Shown here piece after piece: positions 24,066 to 36,350 of a stretch of DNA of 64,000 nt. Under the pieces are notes generated by a model. It made no database searches and was not told the origin of the DNA. It worked only from the letters and a program-made list of their open reading frames with translations. Source of the DNA: Platycnemis pennipes (lineage: Eukaryota > Arthropoda > Insecta > Odonata > Platycnemididae); assembly GCA_933228895.1 (NCBI GenBank), contig OW121846.1, positions 47,262,107 to 47,326,106 on the forward strand. The letters run 5' to 3'. The stretch's first letter is position 1. Every line of letters starts with the position of its first letter. The position numbers and the translations under genes are program-made.

Positions 24066-24415
24066 TTGTCGAGGTGGGGATTAGCCTCACGGTGAAGAAG
24101 GCTTGGGTCTGGAGTCTATACCATTATTGGTCTCCCACGGAGAGAATCAGAGATCGAACCCAGATTGGGGCATGCATTTTTTTTGTAAATATACCGGTCC
24201 AAAAACGAGTATTGTGCCGACGTACACTTAAGTGCATCATGGAGTCCGTCGGATGGTGCGTAAACGTAACCCTTGGCGCCTTTCACGAAATTACTTACGG
24301 CTGATGCCGATGCCGGATTCCACTTTATCATCTTTTGTTCCCTGTATATGCCATTTCTATACCAGCAACCAGCCTATCCGCAATGGAATGAGTTATCTAA
24401 GGCGCCACTCGCCTT
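24066..24415 (+). repeat. tRNA-derived SINE (main family), divergent
   Basis: Forward copy with B-box-like 'agatcgaacccag' near 24151, 'ggagtccgtcggatgg' near 24241-24256 and 'aacccttggcgcctttcac' near 24269-24287. The 3' end is decayed ('aaggcgccactcgcc'). Confidence 0.6.
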
Positions 24416-24775
24416 CATAAATTTCAATCTCAGCAGCAAAGGGGTCCTCTGAACCGGTAAATTTTAAGGAATTGAGAGATTTGATTATTAGAGCAGCTAC
24501 CAAGGATTTTGATCGTACATGCGTGTATTATCTGCAGAGAAATTATCGATATTAATTATAATAACACACGCTTTATATGGAGTCTTAAGGTAAAATCCCC
24601 TGTGTGTACTGAAAATTTTCTGTTAGAAAAATGAGCTCAACGAGATCGTAAATCTTATAGTTTGTAAAATAAAAAGACTTATTTTTCCGTTTTTCAATCC
24701 GTCACTTAGATCTCGAGTAATAAGCGGCGAAAAACTGATGTTTTTAACCCTTTAGGAAAAGTGGGCGGGCATGTC

Positions 24776-25203
24776 TTACGTCATCCACTTCGTCCAATCA
24801 CTACTGAGCCCGCGAAGCTACTTCGCCTTATCGCAAATGGGGACACACATCTGACTCTGCCAATGGAAGCGGTTGCGACAGGATCTGTGCGAGCAGACCT
24901 TCCGACAACCCCCCTCCACTCCCTTCCCTTTCTCTGAAGGCCGCTTTACACGATACAAATTTTTGTACAATTTCTTGTACAAACGCTTGTAAAACTGAAC
25001 GAAATTATGTTTGCGTGAATGGAATTAGAACAGGTTCTATTTTCCGTTCAGTCTTCCAGACATTCGCACAAGCGTTCACAAAATTTGCCGCTTTACGTGG
25101 TATAATTTCCTCATACAAGCGTTTGTACAAGAAATTTCTACAAAAAACTGTATCGTTTAAAGCGGCCTTAAGAGCAGTCAAGGACGGGATGTGGATGACG
25201 TAA
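24776..25203. repeat. Outer inverted repeat enclosing a MITE
   Basis: 'ttacgtcatccac' at 24776-24788 is repeated exactly in reverse at 25191-25203. It flanks the foldback element inside. It could mark an older terminal-inverted-repeat element into which the inner one inserted, or be chance. Confidence 0.35.
24937..25169. mobile_element. MITE with about 55-bp terminal inverted repeats
   Basis: The left end 'aaggccgctttacacgatac' and the right end are inverted copies over about 55 bp, with a few mismatches and a small gap. A further partial copy of the tip ('gccgctttacgtggta') lies inside near 25090-25105, so the element is built from repeated tip units. There is no transposase frame, so it would need a protein from elsewhere. 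No clear target duplication is visible. The tip GGCCGYTTTACACG is shared with the element at 62335. Confidence 0.7.
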
Positions 25204-26814
25204 ATGTTATCAAAGCAGCTTCTTCGGTGGGCGTCACCTTTTGCTTATTTTAATTTTTGATTTATGCGTGAATGGCTCTGGTTAGAAGATCATCTTTTCA
25301 CTAAAATTCATTCATTTTCCGTTTCCATCAATCGTTTTCCTGCATAACATTGCGATTTCGGTTCCGAGTAAACGCCCCCATTTCAGTATAATTAACTAGT
25401 TCCCCAGAATTACTCAACCAAATTGTAAAACTTATTTCTTTTGCAAAAGCTTTGTGAATCTTTCTTTCACAGTTTCATATTCTGAACATAGGCAACCTAT
25501 GTATCGACAGGAGGCCAAAAGTGAAATCACTGGAAACGAGCTTCCCAGCTGGCTTACAACGACTACCGGCCAACTTGCAAAAAATCGAATCTTAAACACA
25601 TTCCTTAACACAAATGCTACCAAAAAATTGTCCTAAATGGAAATATGCGTGAAAGTTTCAATGATTTAGAAAGGTACACGTGTCCTACTTACGCCTTACC
25701 ACAGAACAAGGACTGCTATTCAACACTATTATAGCATTTTTGAGTAAATATTCTACTCCTAATTGCTCAATAAAACATTCATTATTGCAGTATGCAAATT
25801 AAACCAAAAGTTAATAGTTATCTTCATTACTTCACTCATTTTTTCTGTGGTTTTTGATAGAATCCTGCGTGATTTATTCTCAGTTAATATAAGATGATGC
25901 TTAACATGAATTTACTGTGAAAATCGAAAACGTTCATGAGTTTTCGGCATAATTTGGACGACGCTTAGAGGGAATATTAACTACACCTCAACTTGCGATG
26001 GTGAGGAGAAAATTATTCCATCCCAAAAACATTTTTTTGAAAGAAATGAAATTTCTATAATATGATTTTCCCTTCACTTCTGAAAAAACCAGCGCGACCC
26101 AGCAAAAAACCAGCCGGGGAAAATTCCACTTTCCAAAGAGAGGAGGAAAAGGTGGCTGAGGTAAAATTAATGCGCATTCCGGAAAATATTCCCAAACGCC
26201 CTCCCAAAAATAGCAACAAGCAACAACAATGTGCTCAGTCGTACAAGGCGGATAGCGAGGGAGGGTCGGCTAGAAATATCAACTTCTTGCAGGCAATGTT
26301 TACCACAAAGTGACAAGGACATTTTTTGCGATATCAGAGGATGGAGAAAAATCAAATGTTACAGCAAAGCAGACAAGAAAGACGTGAAAAGGCGCAGCAG
26401 AGAAAAATTCAGATAATAAATCAAGATAAAAGAAAATCAAGATAATAAAGGGTAAAAAAAATAGTTTATATTAATACGTATTCCACCACGGCATTCGTGT
26501 ACAAATCTTATCGCCTATTAAAATCTCTTCTTTTCCTCACTCTTCCCAACTTATCTCTTTCAACTCTACCCTATCGTTAGTCCTGATGCGTCGATATCTA
26601 AATAATTTAAGGGTATCTTCCTTCTTCTTCGTATCTTCCTACACATGTCTTTCGTAACACATAGCGCTTAGAATATCTCTGTTCTTAAACATTAGAGTGA
26701 ATCGGAAAACGAACAGTGCAGCTATCTAGCAAGCAAACAAATTATGTTATTTGGGATTTAGGGAACACTAAGTTCCCGTGCACCATTATGGTTAGGATTT
26801 AAAACACGCAAGAC
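25204..26814. other. Intergenic, nothing recognised
   Basis: No gene or repeat identified. Short frames near 26.06-26.4 kb on both strands look like chance. Confidence 0.45.
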
Positions 26815-27055
26815 TTTACGAGGTGGCAAGAGGAGGAGAGAAGCCCAAAGACGATTTCAGGCTGCTCTGCATGAAAGTAGCCAAGAGATCCCTAGAGTCA
26901 CGTCCCATCTGATTGACCCATTATTGAATTAGAAGTACTGTCAAGGCAGTGCTCAACTAGGATATGTCAATGAATAATATCACCAACGCTGCTAGTTTTC
27001 GAACCCAGATAATTAGGATGGGGAATTAGTACTCTTACCACCACTTTGACTGGAA
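26815..27055 (-). repeat. tRNA-derived SINE (main family), divergent
   Basis: Reverse copy with 'gtcacgtcccatctgattga' near 26899-26918 and a B-box-like 'tttcgaacccag' near 26997-27008. It lacks the extreme 3' end. Confidence 0.6.
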
Positions 27056-28844
27056 TCCTGAGATATCTCTCGATGGATAGGAAATAGAAAGAGAAAACAT
27101 AGTGTCCGCACAAGTTAGTTCAGTACATAAAGGAGAAAAATAAAAGAACTTATTCTTCGAAAGTTATCCTCGAAAAACTGAATTGAGGTTGATTGCTAAA
27201 AAAATTAAGCTAAATGTGTGGTAAATCTTAAATATTATAATGAAAAGGACACTTTTTACGCGTAAAAACCTAGGTAGTGATTAACTATATATATCGAATG
27301 ACAAATTGCTTATTTTCATCATTAATCTGTAATACAAAGTGACGCCTAAAACCATTCCATGCATTAACAATATGTGTAGCTTTTTGAATGAAAATGGATA
27401 GCCTAGAAGGTGGCTGCAGTGGAACTTATAAATGTTGTTATAAAATTTATACGGGTTATTAAGGAGGCCAATCCCAAGAGAAAATAATGGTCGTTCATGC
27501 AGCTAAAATGGAGACACTGATTACTATTGGAAGGGCTGAAGGAGATTTGATGGCAATCTTTCTGATCGCCGATTCGGTTTCAGAAAGTAGGAAAACAAGG
27601 TAACTCGTAAACTCCCGAATGCATAGATGCATAAAATAAGCTAATAAAAGCTTCACTTAGAGCAAACACCATCGAAAAATAGTTGACATTTGATGATAAG
27701 CACGCAATTAACCTTCATGCCTTTCATTATACTATGTGTAGGCTCAGAAAAATTTAAGTATTGTTACAAACAATAGGACTGGTAGGCCGAAAGAAACACT
27801 GCAGTTCGTGTGAAACCTTAGAATGGTTTACAGCACTGGGTTTCCTCAAGAAGAGTGATTGGTAAGAGAAAAATAAGATCTTATACAAATAAAAGAGTAA
27901 GACAGGCGTATAACCTTTACCAATGAAAGCATTAAAATCTAACTAATGCCTGATACAATCTTCTCCCACATATACTCAGAGAAATCACTGAGGGCGGCAT
28001 GAAAAGTGGAAATTAAAGAAAATTAAGCGATCACAGAATAAATTTACATAACCTGTAAGCTAAAAAGCGTCGTTGATTCAAAAGTGAAACCAGAAAAACT
28101 TTGAGCATCCTTATGCTCTGTAGACTCGCGGAGAATATTAATTAAAACAAAGCATTTATTTCCCCTTCCGAATTCAGCGTTTCTGACCATGCTACTCGAT
28201 TATCCAAAATTTTCCTACGCAGAATATCGTTATAAATGATAGGCTAGCCTTCCAGAATTGATATTGATGTTGAATACGATATCAAAAGAAAGAAATTTGG
28301 TTAATGACGCAGCCTCCCGGATGAAGTTCTTGAGAGACCAGTGGATGTCAATTACCCTTTTTATGCTGGCAAACACATCAGAATTCCGAGTATTGATGGA
28401 TCTCTTTAAAATACAAGCAAGTATTAACCATTTACTACCTCTCAGGCTACTATTTTGCCCTAAATTGACTTCAAAACAATGAATACTCGGATGAAAAACG
28501 CACCGTGATTATTTCGTATTCGGTTCGATAGCTCAAAACTTGTATACGAAACGAATGAAAGAAGCAGCATGTTTCTTGAAAAGGCACCTTCTAGATTACA
28601 AACTAAATTTTAATTTGTTATTGGAAGTACTATGTCAGCAAAGTGGTCACAAGGAGGTAGCAAATCAGATTAAAGATGCTGCGTACATCTCACGTGTCTG
28701 AAACTGGCTTGGCTGATTTATTTCCAACACACGGATACCTTGGATAAATTGAATGCTGTCTGGCGTAACACGGTGTATCTACTGCCTGCTTAAGGGAGAA
28801 AAACCCTTGTAAACATGTAAACCTCCACAATGTTTCATAAAAAC
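27056..28844. other. Intergenic, nothing recognised
   Basis: AT-rich sequence. The plus-strand frame at 28258-28482 matches nothing I know. Confidence 0.45.
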
Positions 28845-28930
28845 GTATGACCGGTTGAGCCACCTTGTGGAAACCTCAGGTACATCAGACAGGTGGATGC
28901 TTGCAGGGTAATATGTACTTGTAAACAGCA
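28845..28930 (+). mobile_element. Possible CR1-like LINE tail remnant
   Basis: 'ggatgcttgcagggtaatat' followed by GTACTTGTAA resembles the LINE 3' end 'ggtggcttgcagggtat' plus tail. The upstream part is only loosely similar. Confidence 0.3.
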
Positions 28931-29397
28931 AATACTGGAGATCAGAATCCAGAAAGGCATGTGATGGTGTCAAAAGGTAGGGAAACCGGTCGCACGCTTT
29001 TTGTTAAATAATATGGAATAATACAAATATACTGTTAATTTATTCTCAGCTGACCTCACATATTAAGTCGATTAAGTCCAACAGGTGGTAGCTTATCGGT
29101 CAGGCAAACCAAAGATGTTGAATTTGAACCCAGATTAGGGAATTAACATAGTATATACCCTGCTCATAAGTTTCAGTCGGTGCTTTATAAATTGTGTAGT
29201 TGAAGTACATAAACGCGAAATACTAACAGCATAACTTATCAGTAAGCCAGTTGCAAACGGCAAGCGTAGAATTATGAGCTATACAATAGAAGACTAAGAA
29301 TTTCTGGGAAGAGTAAGGTTTTAAAGTGCTCCCACCCCTGAAGTTTTAGCTCACTGTCCAATTTAAGTTGAACTTAATCCCAAGCCAAACACAACAC
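28931..29397. other. Intergenic, nothing recognised
   Basis: No feature identified. Confidence 0.4.
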
Positions 29398-29480
29398 TCA
29401 TGCTCAAGGTGAGATTCGAGCCCTTGACGTCTGGATTGTCAGACCGGCAAGTGGCTGACCAGACAATCGCGGCCGGCTAA
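29398..29480 (-). repeat. tRNA-like sequence (other SINE family)
   Basis: The minus strand has an A-box-like 'tggtcagccacttgccgg', a GTCTG/CAGAC stem where an anticodon arm should be, and B box 'ggctcgaatctc'. It differs from the main SINE head and has no CCA or clear acceptor stem. Confidence 0.45.
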
Positions 29481-29744
29481 ATAATTCAGATTTTCCAAGT
29501 AGCATCCTCGACAAAAAAACTGTTTAATGCTACAAAAAAATCACGTTAGCTTTTCAAATGCCGGAAATAATTTATTTTCCTCTTTTCTCCCAATGTTCAC
29601 GGTTGCCGCAGCATAAGCCCCTCGATTCCTCTGATACAGACCCACGCAAACACTTGCAGAGTAATACATTGTTAACTGTAATCGTTATGATCATAATCAA
29701 GAAATGCATGAAAATCTCCCATCTACTTGATATAGAAATGTACG

Positions 29745-29998
29745 AGGATGGGATCGGTTGGTTTTGTGGCTAGAGAAACAGCTTCCCTTCACGATGGCCC
29801 CAGTTCAAGTCCCGGCAGTGACAATGAAAAGATAGTCATCGGTACAGCTTCATTGGACCCATAATTTACTCCTTAATTGCGAGCGCCTGAAGAAAAGTAC
29901 TCTGTCCGTCACAAAGGACGTTGTGCTAAAGAACCAGAGGTGGTTTTCGTTAATGGCAGACCCTCGTCCACCCTCGTCACTACATCAACGAATGCACT
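29745..29998 (+). repeat. tRNA-derived SINE (main family), divergent
   Basis: A forward copy beginning 'gatgggatcggttggttttg'. It has B-box variant 'agttcaagtccc' near 29803 and 'tactctgtccgtcacaaagg' near 29899-29918. The 3' third is shortened. Confidence 0.65.
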
Positions 29999-30024
29999 AC
30001 CTTAATTGCAAAAATGTCATAACA

Positions 30025-30275
30025 AGTCCATGAGAGATTTGCCAAAAAACTGGCTCCCTAGTCCTGGGACCCGGTTTCAATCCCGGTGGTTACGGAAAGT
30101 TTTCATTAGCATGCCGTGTGTTGAAAAGAGCATTTAAATTTCAGCACTCCATCCGTCAGATAGGACGTCACATTGCGGACCCCTTGCTTCCTCTTTATAG
30201 ATGCTGATATGGAGGCCAAGTTCCCCTCCACCCTTCCACCGTTGCGTCCATAATTCCTAAATCTTCCAAGTAAAC
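30025..30275 (+). repeat. tRNA-derived SINE (main family), divergent
   Basis: A forward copy immediately following the previous one, with 'cggtttcaatcccgg' near 30071, 'cactccatccgtcagatagg' near 30145-30164 and 'ttcccctccacccttccacc' near 30220. Confidence 0.65.
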
Positions 30276-33200
30276 TAATTATTAAAAATGGTGCTATTTG
30301 CAGAACTTAATATTTATTATTTAATGGCTTATCTATAAATGATCTAAACCACTGGACTCATCCCCAGAAAATCTACCACTACCATGAACGATGACCATCG
30401 AAGTGAAGAGATATTTCTTTAGAAATTCACCCCTTTTCTCGTCCCAAAGCACATTAATTCCTGAAGGGGAGATTGCGGTGCCCGTAGAAGGCTAATCTGT
30501 GACCGGAATATTAAAGAGCTCCCAGTGAAATCATCCCCTCATAAAAAAATATAAAAAAAGAATGAAGCTTGCGCTGCGGCATCTGCACGCCCCAACCCTG
30601 TCCTCCGTTTCCTAAAAATACATGCAAACATTCAGTTCCCCGCTCTTTTGAAGCACACCGTAAGAGGAATAGCACACAATCAGCCGTCGAAAATAGCGTT
30701 GACTGCGATTATGAGCGACGAGGCGGTGTCATTGAAAAGTTTAGGGAAAAATAAAATCGAACATTATTTTCAATTTATGGCGTAGCATGAAAGAAAGTTT
30801 AGTGCCCGAAATAAAAAATTTGACAACACCACCGACCTAAGTTGGTAAGGTTTTTCTCGGAATAATATTGAAAGCATGCATTCGGAAACGTGTCGGAAAA
30901 ATTATCTTTTTTAAGTGCTTTGCGGAGCGTAATCAACTATTCCTGAAATGTGGCCAAAATTAGCGCGAAATACACTCGGATGACGCCATTTTAGGAAAAC
31001 AAATTGAAATCATTTGGAAGAATTAGATTTTCGTTTCTTAAAAGGCAGGGGTAATGTCACGCCATTTAACATTACGCTAATCCAAGGATAAATAGCATCT
31101 ATGACCAGGTGAGATTCCAATCCAATTATAATTCGGTTGTAATGCCCACACGCTGCTCACGTACCAACAAAGCCACCAAAATAATTACCCTGCGATAATA
31201 AGTCCATGAGTAATGTCATAATTTACATGCACATGGCACATCCGCGGCTCCGTACTAGTTCTTCACCGAATTATTCCCGTTCACAGATTATTGTTACATT
31301 CTCTCAATGCAGAATACAATATGAAGACAGCGCTAACGGCATTGAATAATTAATCTGCGAACAGATTAAATCAATGAATATCTTTTCTACACTCATAGTA
31401 TTTAATCAAATCAGCTCTAAATTACCAGAAATTTGCTTCAATTTTTCCAAAAATATCTGGTGATTAATATCATCATCTCCAAGGGGTCTTGCAACTAGGG
31501 ATTCACACGCTGCCACAAACAATTCCGATGGCTATTAGGGTAATGCTGACGATGTGCATGTGGATTTTAAGACTATTGTAACTTAAAATGTTCAGAGAGT
31601 GCGATATAAATGCTTTCTGTGGGCAGCATTAATAGTAAAAGGTAGAGAATAATAATTCAGAAATGACGGAAGAGAATTTCGAGTAAAATAGCAATTTTTA
31701 CCAAAATCAAGGATTACGGCAAGTGTCATTATATTGAATGACACTTCAAGCAATAATAAAATCATGAAAAAAACGAACAATTCTGCTCGCATTTTCCAAG
31801 GATTATTATTTTTCGAACGGAACACGCATAGTTTTAGAGAAAACAAAGGCAGTACGTGAAAACAAAATCCAATGCCCACTTGATATTATATCGATAGGGC
31901 TACGAGGATTTCGCGGTCTGACAGAGTAAAATCCATACTAAGCGATCACAGTCGTGGCAGAATATTAATGAACGTGATGTATTTCAAGGAGTGCCATTCA
32001 AACGGTGGGCAATGAAAATGAAAGGGCATAATATTTATAAAAGTATGCAAGCAATTAGACAGATGGAAAATAAACCAAGAGCTAGTCAGTAGACTGAATG
32101 TTGACAATTTATTTGATGTTTTTATGTTATTTGTGCATTGCTTCAGCAGAGAAATTGAGCATTGTTAGCAGAGTATAATGCGTCATCTTTTGAGTCAATT
32201 GAACGTGAAGACTGGCGCACTGATATATTTTCAAGCGTCTCTGAATATTCACAAGTTTTACGTGAGCATTAACAATTAAAAAGCCAAAATGATAGCAATA
32301 ACAAAGGTCAAATTAAATGATTTCAACAATCTTCTCCAGATATAAAATGGTAAACCCTATAATTTAGGTGAAGAAAATGCAAAGTTGGTCAGAATTAAGT
32401 CTCGGACGCAAAATAAAGCTCTGCGGGTATTAAGGCTTTTGGCATCCAAAGTATTCCACTTGAAATCACAACATGGTTGCGTGTTCTCTACAACCGACTT
32501 CCACCACTACTAAATCCCTGGATGTAGACCAAGTATTGCGCACCATTTATTGGGGGCAGATCCAATGAAAGGACCAATCGCGACGTAGGTGCTCAACAAA
32601 GTCACATAGATTGGAGAAAACTGCCACAGCGAGGAAAAGTGTTACGGAGATATTAAAAAGCTTTCCAATGGGAAACTTATAAGGTGAGAGTTGAAGGAGA
32701 CCACGAAATCGTAGTTGAAAGACCGAATCGCAGTTTCTCAATGGTGCAAACCGAGTGAGATATTCTGCATGAGTATTTACTGAATAATTAATTATCCTTA
32801 ACGCACTATCGGAAATAACTCGGTGTATCGTATCACTGCTCTCAAATTGGAACGAACCAGAATTTTTTTTTCAAAATCTGCTTTAAACTACTCATATTGC
32901 TACAAGCACCGTTTCCGTAATTATATTACAGAGTGCGAAAACTTAATGTACATAGCACTTGTCTTTGTATGCTTCCATACGTTCTTAAAAAAACAACTCG
33001 GTTATTCCTAAATCTAATTGCACTATCACGTTACGTAAGCGACCCAATTGCCTAATCATTGAAATTTAAGTTTAACACGCACATTGTTTAGTCACTTCAA
33101 GCTGCTGAAACTGTCAGCCATCACCCCTGTCTTGAATCACTATTTTGTTATTTACAAACACGTACATCACAATCAGCGAAAGTAAACACCAGAAGCGACA

Positions 33201-33474
33201 CAAACACAAGGCTAATTATGTCACCCTTGCTGAATTCGCACCAAGTTCGTCATTAGAGTGGTAAGAATAGTTGCATATCTGTACACCAAACGATTCATTG
33301 AACCTCTTAAAAAAAGGGGGCGAAACTTTTTCAAATAAACTCAAGGTTTATCATTTGCAAGACAGAGTATTGACCACAAAAACTTACGTGCTGAATTGAT
33401 TCTAGCTACTAGTTAAATTATGCATGATTCGTTAACAATATCAATGTTAATATGAAAAATACTAAATACGTCTC
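30276..33474. other. Intergenic, nothing recognised
   Basis: About 3.2 kb of AT-rich DNA with no identifiable gene, RNA or repeat family. Confidence 0.45.
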
Positions 33475-34035
33475 TAGCAGTTCCACCCACCACCACGGTA
33501 GTACGAAAGCGTGCGTGATCGACGATGTATTCGGCGCGGGACGAAAGCACAACACCGGCCAACAGGTATCACACTCGTCACATGTCGCGAAGGGAGATTC
33601 CACGAGTTCACAACGCCCCTTCACTGAACGCAAACAATCGGAACGACGGGACACCGAGAGACGACGAGGGTGCAGGCTTCCAAGTGTTGATCATAGCATC
33701 AAAACACCCGAAGTCGTCCCTGGGCACACTTCAACGAGACCGCCTCCGGCATACCCGGAAACGAACCACAGCCGTGGTCCCAGCGGGAATGATTTTCCTT
33801 CCGGCCGTTGGCCAAACGTTTTCACCGCGGCATCGGCGAGCCACGCGTCCCGAGGCGTGACTCCCAACAACTGGGGGTCGGGAAACTTGGAGGGGAGCTA
33901 ATAAAGAGAATAATAAAAATCGCGGACGCTCTCGCTCGGCACCGGGAAAGTAAAAATCGCTGCCATTAACTTCGCGCGGGGAAGAATTCACGTTCTAGCG
34001 GGACACCCGATCCGCTTCTGAGCCGGCCGGTTGCG
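33475..34035. promoter_or_regulatory. GC-rich, CpG-island-like region downstream of the exon at 34.75 kb
   Basis: A CpG-rich block with open frames on both strands (33452-33901 plus, 33418-33654 and 33731-33991 minus) and no domains. It lies about 0.7 kb downstream of the first exon of the minus-strand gene. It could be intronic CpG-rich DNA or contain an unrecognised second exon. No convincing splice-acceptor-led frame was found. Confidence 0.4.
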
Positions 34036-34065
34036 TCGGACGCTGACCGGACACTCTAGAGCCAA

Positions 34066-34640
34066 ATGGAGCACAAAGGTGGTCGGTTTAGTGCAGTGGG
34101 CAACTGGCTTCACCATCCCAAAGATCATGGATCAAATCCCGACAGATTATATCCGGTCCATGGGAAAACGTTGTACCCAGTGGGTAGAGAGATAGTGGTG
34201 CCACTGACCTGGAAGTCCCGGGTTCGAATGTGGGTGAGCCCAATCGAACAAGTCAAGCCAAGCTATGTATTTATTCAAACGGATATGAGGTACTTCATCG
34301 GTGCCAAAATTGACGCAGCGAAAAGAATACCCCCATACCCTGATGCTTACGTTTCTTACGCCAATAGGCTTAGTATCTGATGAGGCATGCCCTCAGTGAC
34401 CAGGCTAACGTTTGATTTGAACACACCATACTAGCTTAATCACTGGTCCCTACTTCATTTCTATGTGGGGCGCACATCAAGTCTAACCGGTTTTGACATT
34501 TAACCGTGCCCTTGGCGCCTATCATTAACGCCGGTTTAAAATTCATCCTTCTGCGTTCCCTGAAACATTCCAAATCCACCCACCTCAACTACCTATCCCA
34601 AATGGCGAACAAGACCTTAGCTATCGATTGCCCACACCGA
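34066..34640 (+). repeat. tRNA-derived SINE split by another tRNA-like element
   Basis: The main-family head runs from 'ggtggtcggtttagtgcagt' (about 34078) to 'atccggtccatggg' near 34162. The body resumes at 'cactggtccctacttcattt' near 34441 and runs to 'aagaccttagctatcgattg' near 34612-34631, with 'cccttggcgcctatcattaa' between. The intervening 270 bp carry their own B box 'gggttcgaatg' near 34219 and look like a second, different SINE inserted near the end of the head. Confidence 0.55.
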
Positions 34641-34745
34641 ACCAACGGGCATCACGGGTCTCACACAACAAAGGAAAAGGTCTCGCGGTGATCCACACGA
34701 CAAACCCTATAAACGGGCAACACTTCAGCGCCAGAACTCACTCAC

Positions 34746-35174
34746 CCTAGCCACGTCTGGTATCTTGGTCATCCCCAGTCCACGGAGGACACTCTTCATC
34801 ATCATCTTCCTCGCCTCCTCCGGTGTGGGTGTGTCCTTGCTCCAGTTCCCCACGGTCTCCAGAGGGGCCTCCACGATGAGCACTAGGTCGTTGTCTCCCC
34901 ACCTGTCGGACCGGGGCGGGGCCGCCCCGCAGCCGCCGATGATCATCATGAGGGCTATGAAGACGGTCAGCGGCATGGGGGCGGTCAGGCGCCGGGGGGC
35001 GGAGACCGGTGGGTTCACCATGGTTCCGAGGCGCGGGGCACTGGGCATGGTCCCGCTGGGCTCGAACGCAGGGCTTGTGGTGCCGGTGCCCGGCATCCGC
35101 GCTCCCATGACACCAGGAAGGTGCTTGGACTCCGGTGCAGGGCAGGGGATTGTCAACGGGAGAGCTCCTTCCAC
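34746..35174 (-). CDS. First coding exon of a putative secreted protein (partial gene)
   Basis: The frame is open from Met at 35174, but the likelier start is the Met at 34976. It opens a classic signal peptide (MPLTVFIALMMIIGGCGA) with a predicted cleavage near GCGAA, giving a 77-residue exon product. The mature part begins APPRSDRWGDND and continues through an acidic, amphipathic helix, PEEARKMMMKSVLRGLGM, then TKIPDVAR. The exon ends with no codon split at GG|GTGAGT (donor at 34745-34740). A helix ending in an LGL/LGM...P pattern near the N-terminus is seen in TGF-beta-superfamily propeptides. That is only a possible assignment, because no cystine-knot exon is visible in the window. The GC-rich third positions contrast with the flanks. 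The remaining exons were not found. Confidence 0.55.
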
Positions 35175-35249
35175 GACAGAGGGACACTAAGCACAACACG
35201 TCTGGTAGCGCGGGTCACGTCGACGTTCACCCTTTGACATCCGCGGCGT

Positions 35250-35385
35250 TAATGGCACGCGGCCGCTGTCCCCCGGGGTGGTTATATAAGATGCGCAGAT
35301 CCCCCACCACGCGGCGCGGTTTCGCCCGGCTGGGGCCGCCTCCTGATTGGCCCTTCCTCCCCTACGAGGGCGTGGCGTCCCAATC
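35250..35385 (-). promoter_or_regulatory. TATA/CCAAT promoter of the minus-strand gene
   Basis: On the minus strand CCAAT (35350-35346) lies about 58 bp upstream of TATATAA (35288-35282) in GC-rich surroundings. An initiator-like GCCATTAA places a plausible start at the A at 35253, 35 bp from the TATA box. The putative 5' UTR would then run about 280 bp to the favoured Met. The spacing is a little long for TATA to start site, so the start is approximate. Confidence 0.55.
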
Positions 35386-36014
35386 CTGTTGCCGGAAGCC
35401 CCCTAGCCGGCATCGGCGCGCGCCTATTTCTTCGAATCCGCGACGTCCGTGGCAAGCGCTCGCGGATGTCGCTGGGGGGGAGGTGAAGGGTGAGAAGGGG
35501 ATGAAAGGGATGGAGGGGGTGGTGGGATTGAAGGGGGATTAGGCGCAGGGGTAGTCGAGGCCCCATCTCCGGCACGCCGAATCGTGACAACGACGGAGGG
35601 ACCTGATTGGATTTCACCTCGAAGGGCGCCATACGCCAAATTTATTTAAGCATTATTACGCCGTGATTGACCAAGATTTATATAAATTGATTCTATTGAA
35701 AATGGAATATAAAGAAAAAAATATTGAATACCCCGTTAGGCCCTAAACAATGATAAATTCCTGAACATTATAATATAAAGACGATTAAATATTAACATCA
35801 GATTCAACCACTAAAAAGAATTGACATTTAGTTTGGTTTTAGGTCTTTCTCATATTATCCCTAAGATTTCAGTTAAAAGAGGCATAAATATTTTAAACAG
35901 CTTGGATGCTAATCGGTCGATCAATTAGAGCGTTAGTTATAATTTCTTTTCCAAAAGCACCACACATAAAATAACGCGAGCATTCCTCAATTTTTATAAG
36001 CTGTAATGTCTCAT
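35386..36014. other. Upstream flank: GC-rich to about 35640, then AT-rich
   Basis: The first 250 bp continue the GC-rich island, including a G-rich run near 35475-35540. Beyond about 35640 the sequence becomes AT-rich with no feature recognised. Confidence 0.45.
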
Positions 36015-36350
36015 GGGGATCGGGTTACTGAGGTGGATACAGTAGTGGCCTCCCATCCCGAGGGCCCTGGTTTCCATTACCGGCATTGTCGGATTTTTCA
36101 GTGGCAAACCGGTCCTTACTTGAGTGCCTAGTGGACACAATTCAGGTTCAGTGCACCGTCCGTCGGACGGGACGTTAAGCCGTAGTCCCCTTGGCGCCTG
36201 CCTTTGAGAGCAGGCTAATGTCGACGCCGGGTTTTTATCCACCCTTCCTCCGGTCTCTGAAGACTCCTACCATTACCCAATTACCCACCTATCCTAAATG
36301 GTGCAAATGGCCTCAACTGCCGGTCGCCTCCCCTAAATAACATAACACAC
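36015..36350 (+). repeat. tRNA-derived SINE (main family), full length
   Basis: A well-preserved forward copy starting 'gggatcgggttactgaggtg'. 'ggatttttcagtggcaaacc' lies near 36090, 'ccgtccgtcggacgggacgt' near 36155, and it ends 'cgcctcccctaaataacata'. Its B box has decayed (GGTTTCCATTACC), so Pol III activity is unlikely. Confidence 0.85.

Noticed and set aside
33452..33901. 149-residue plus-strand open frame
   Set aside because: Low-information, Ser/Arg/Pro-rich and within a CpG-rich block with open minus-strand frames too.
34765..35190. 141-residue plus-strand frame opposite the secreted-protein exon
   Set aside because: Shadow of the minus-strand exon, which has promoter, signal peptide and splice donor.
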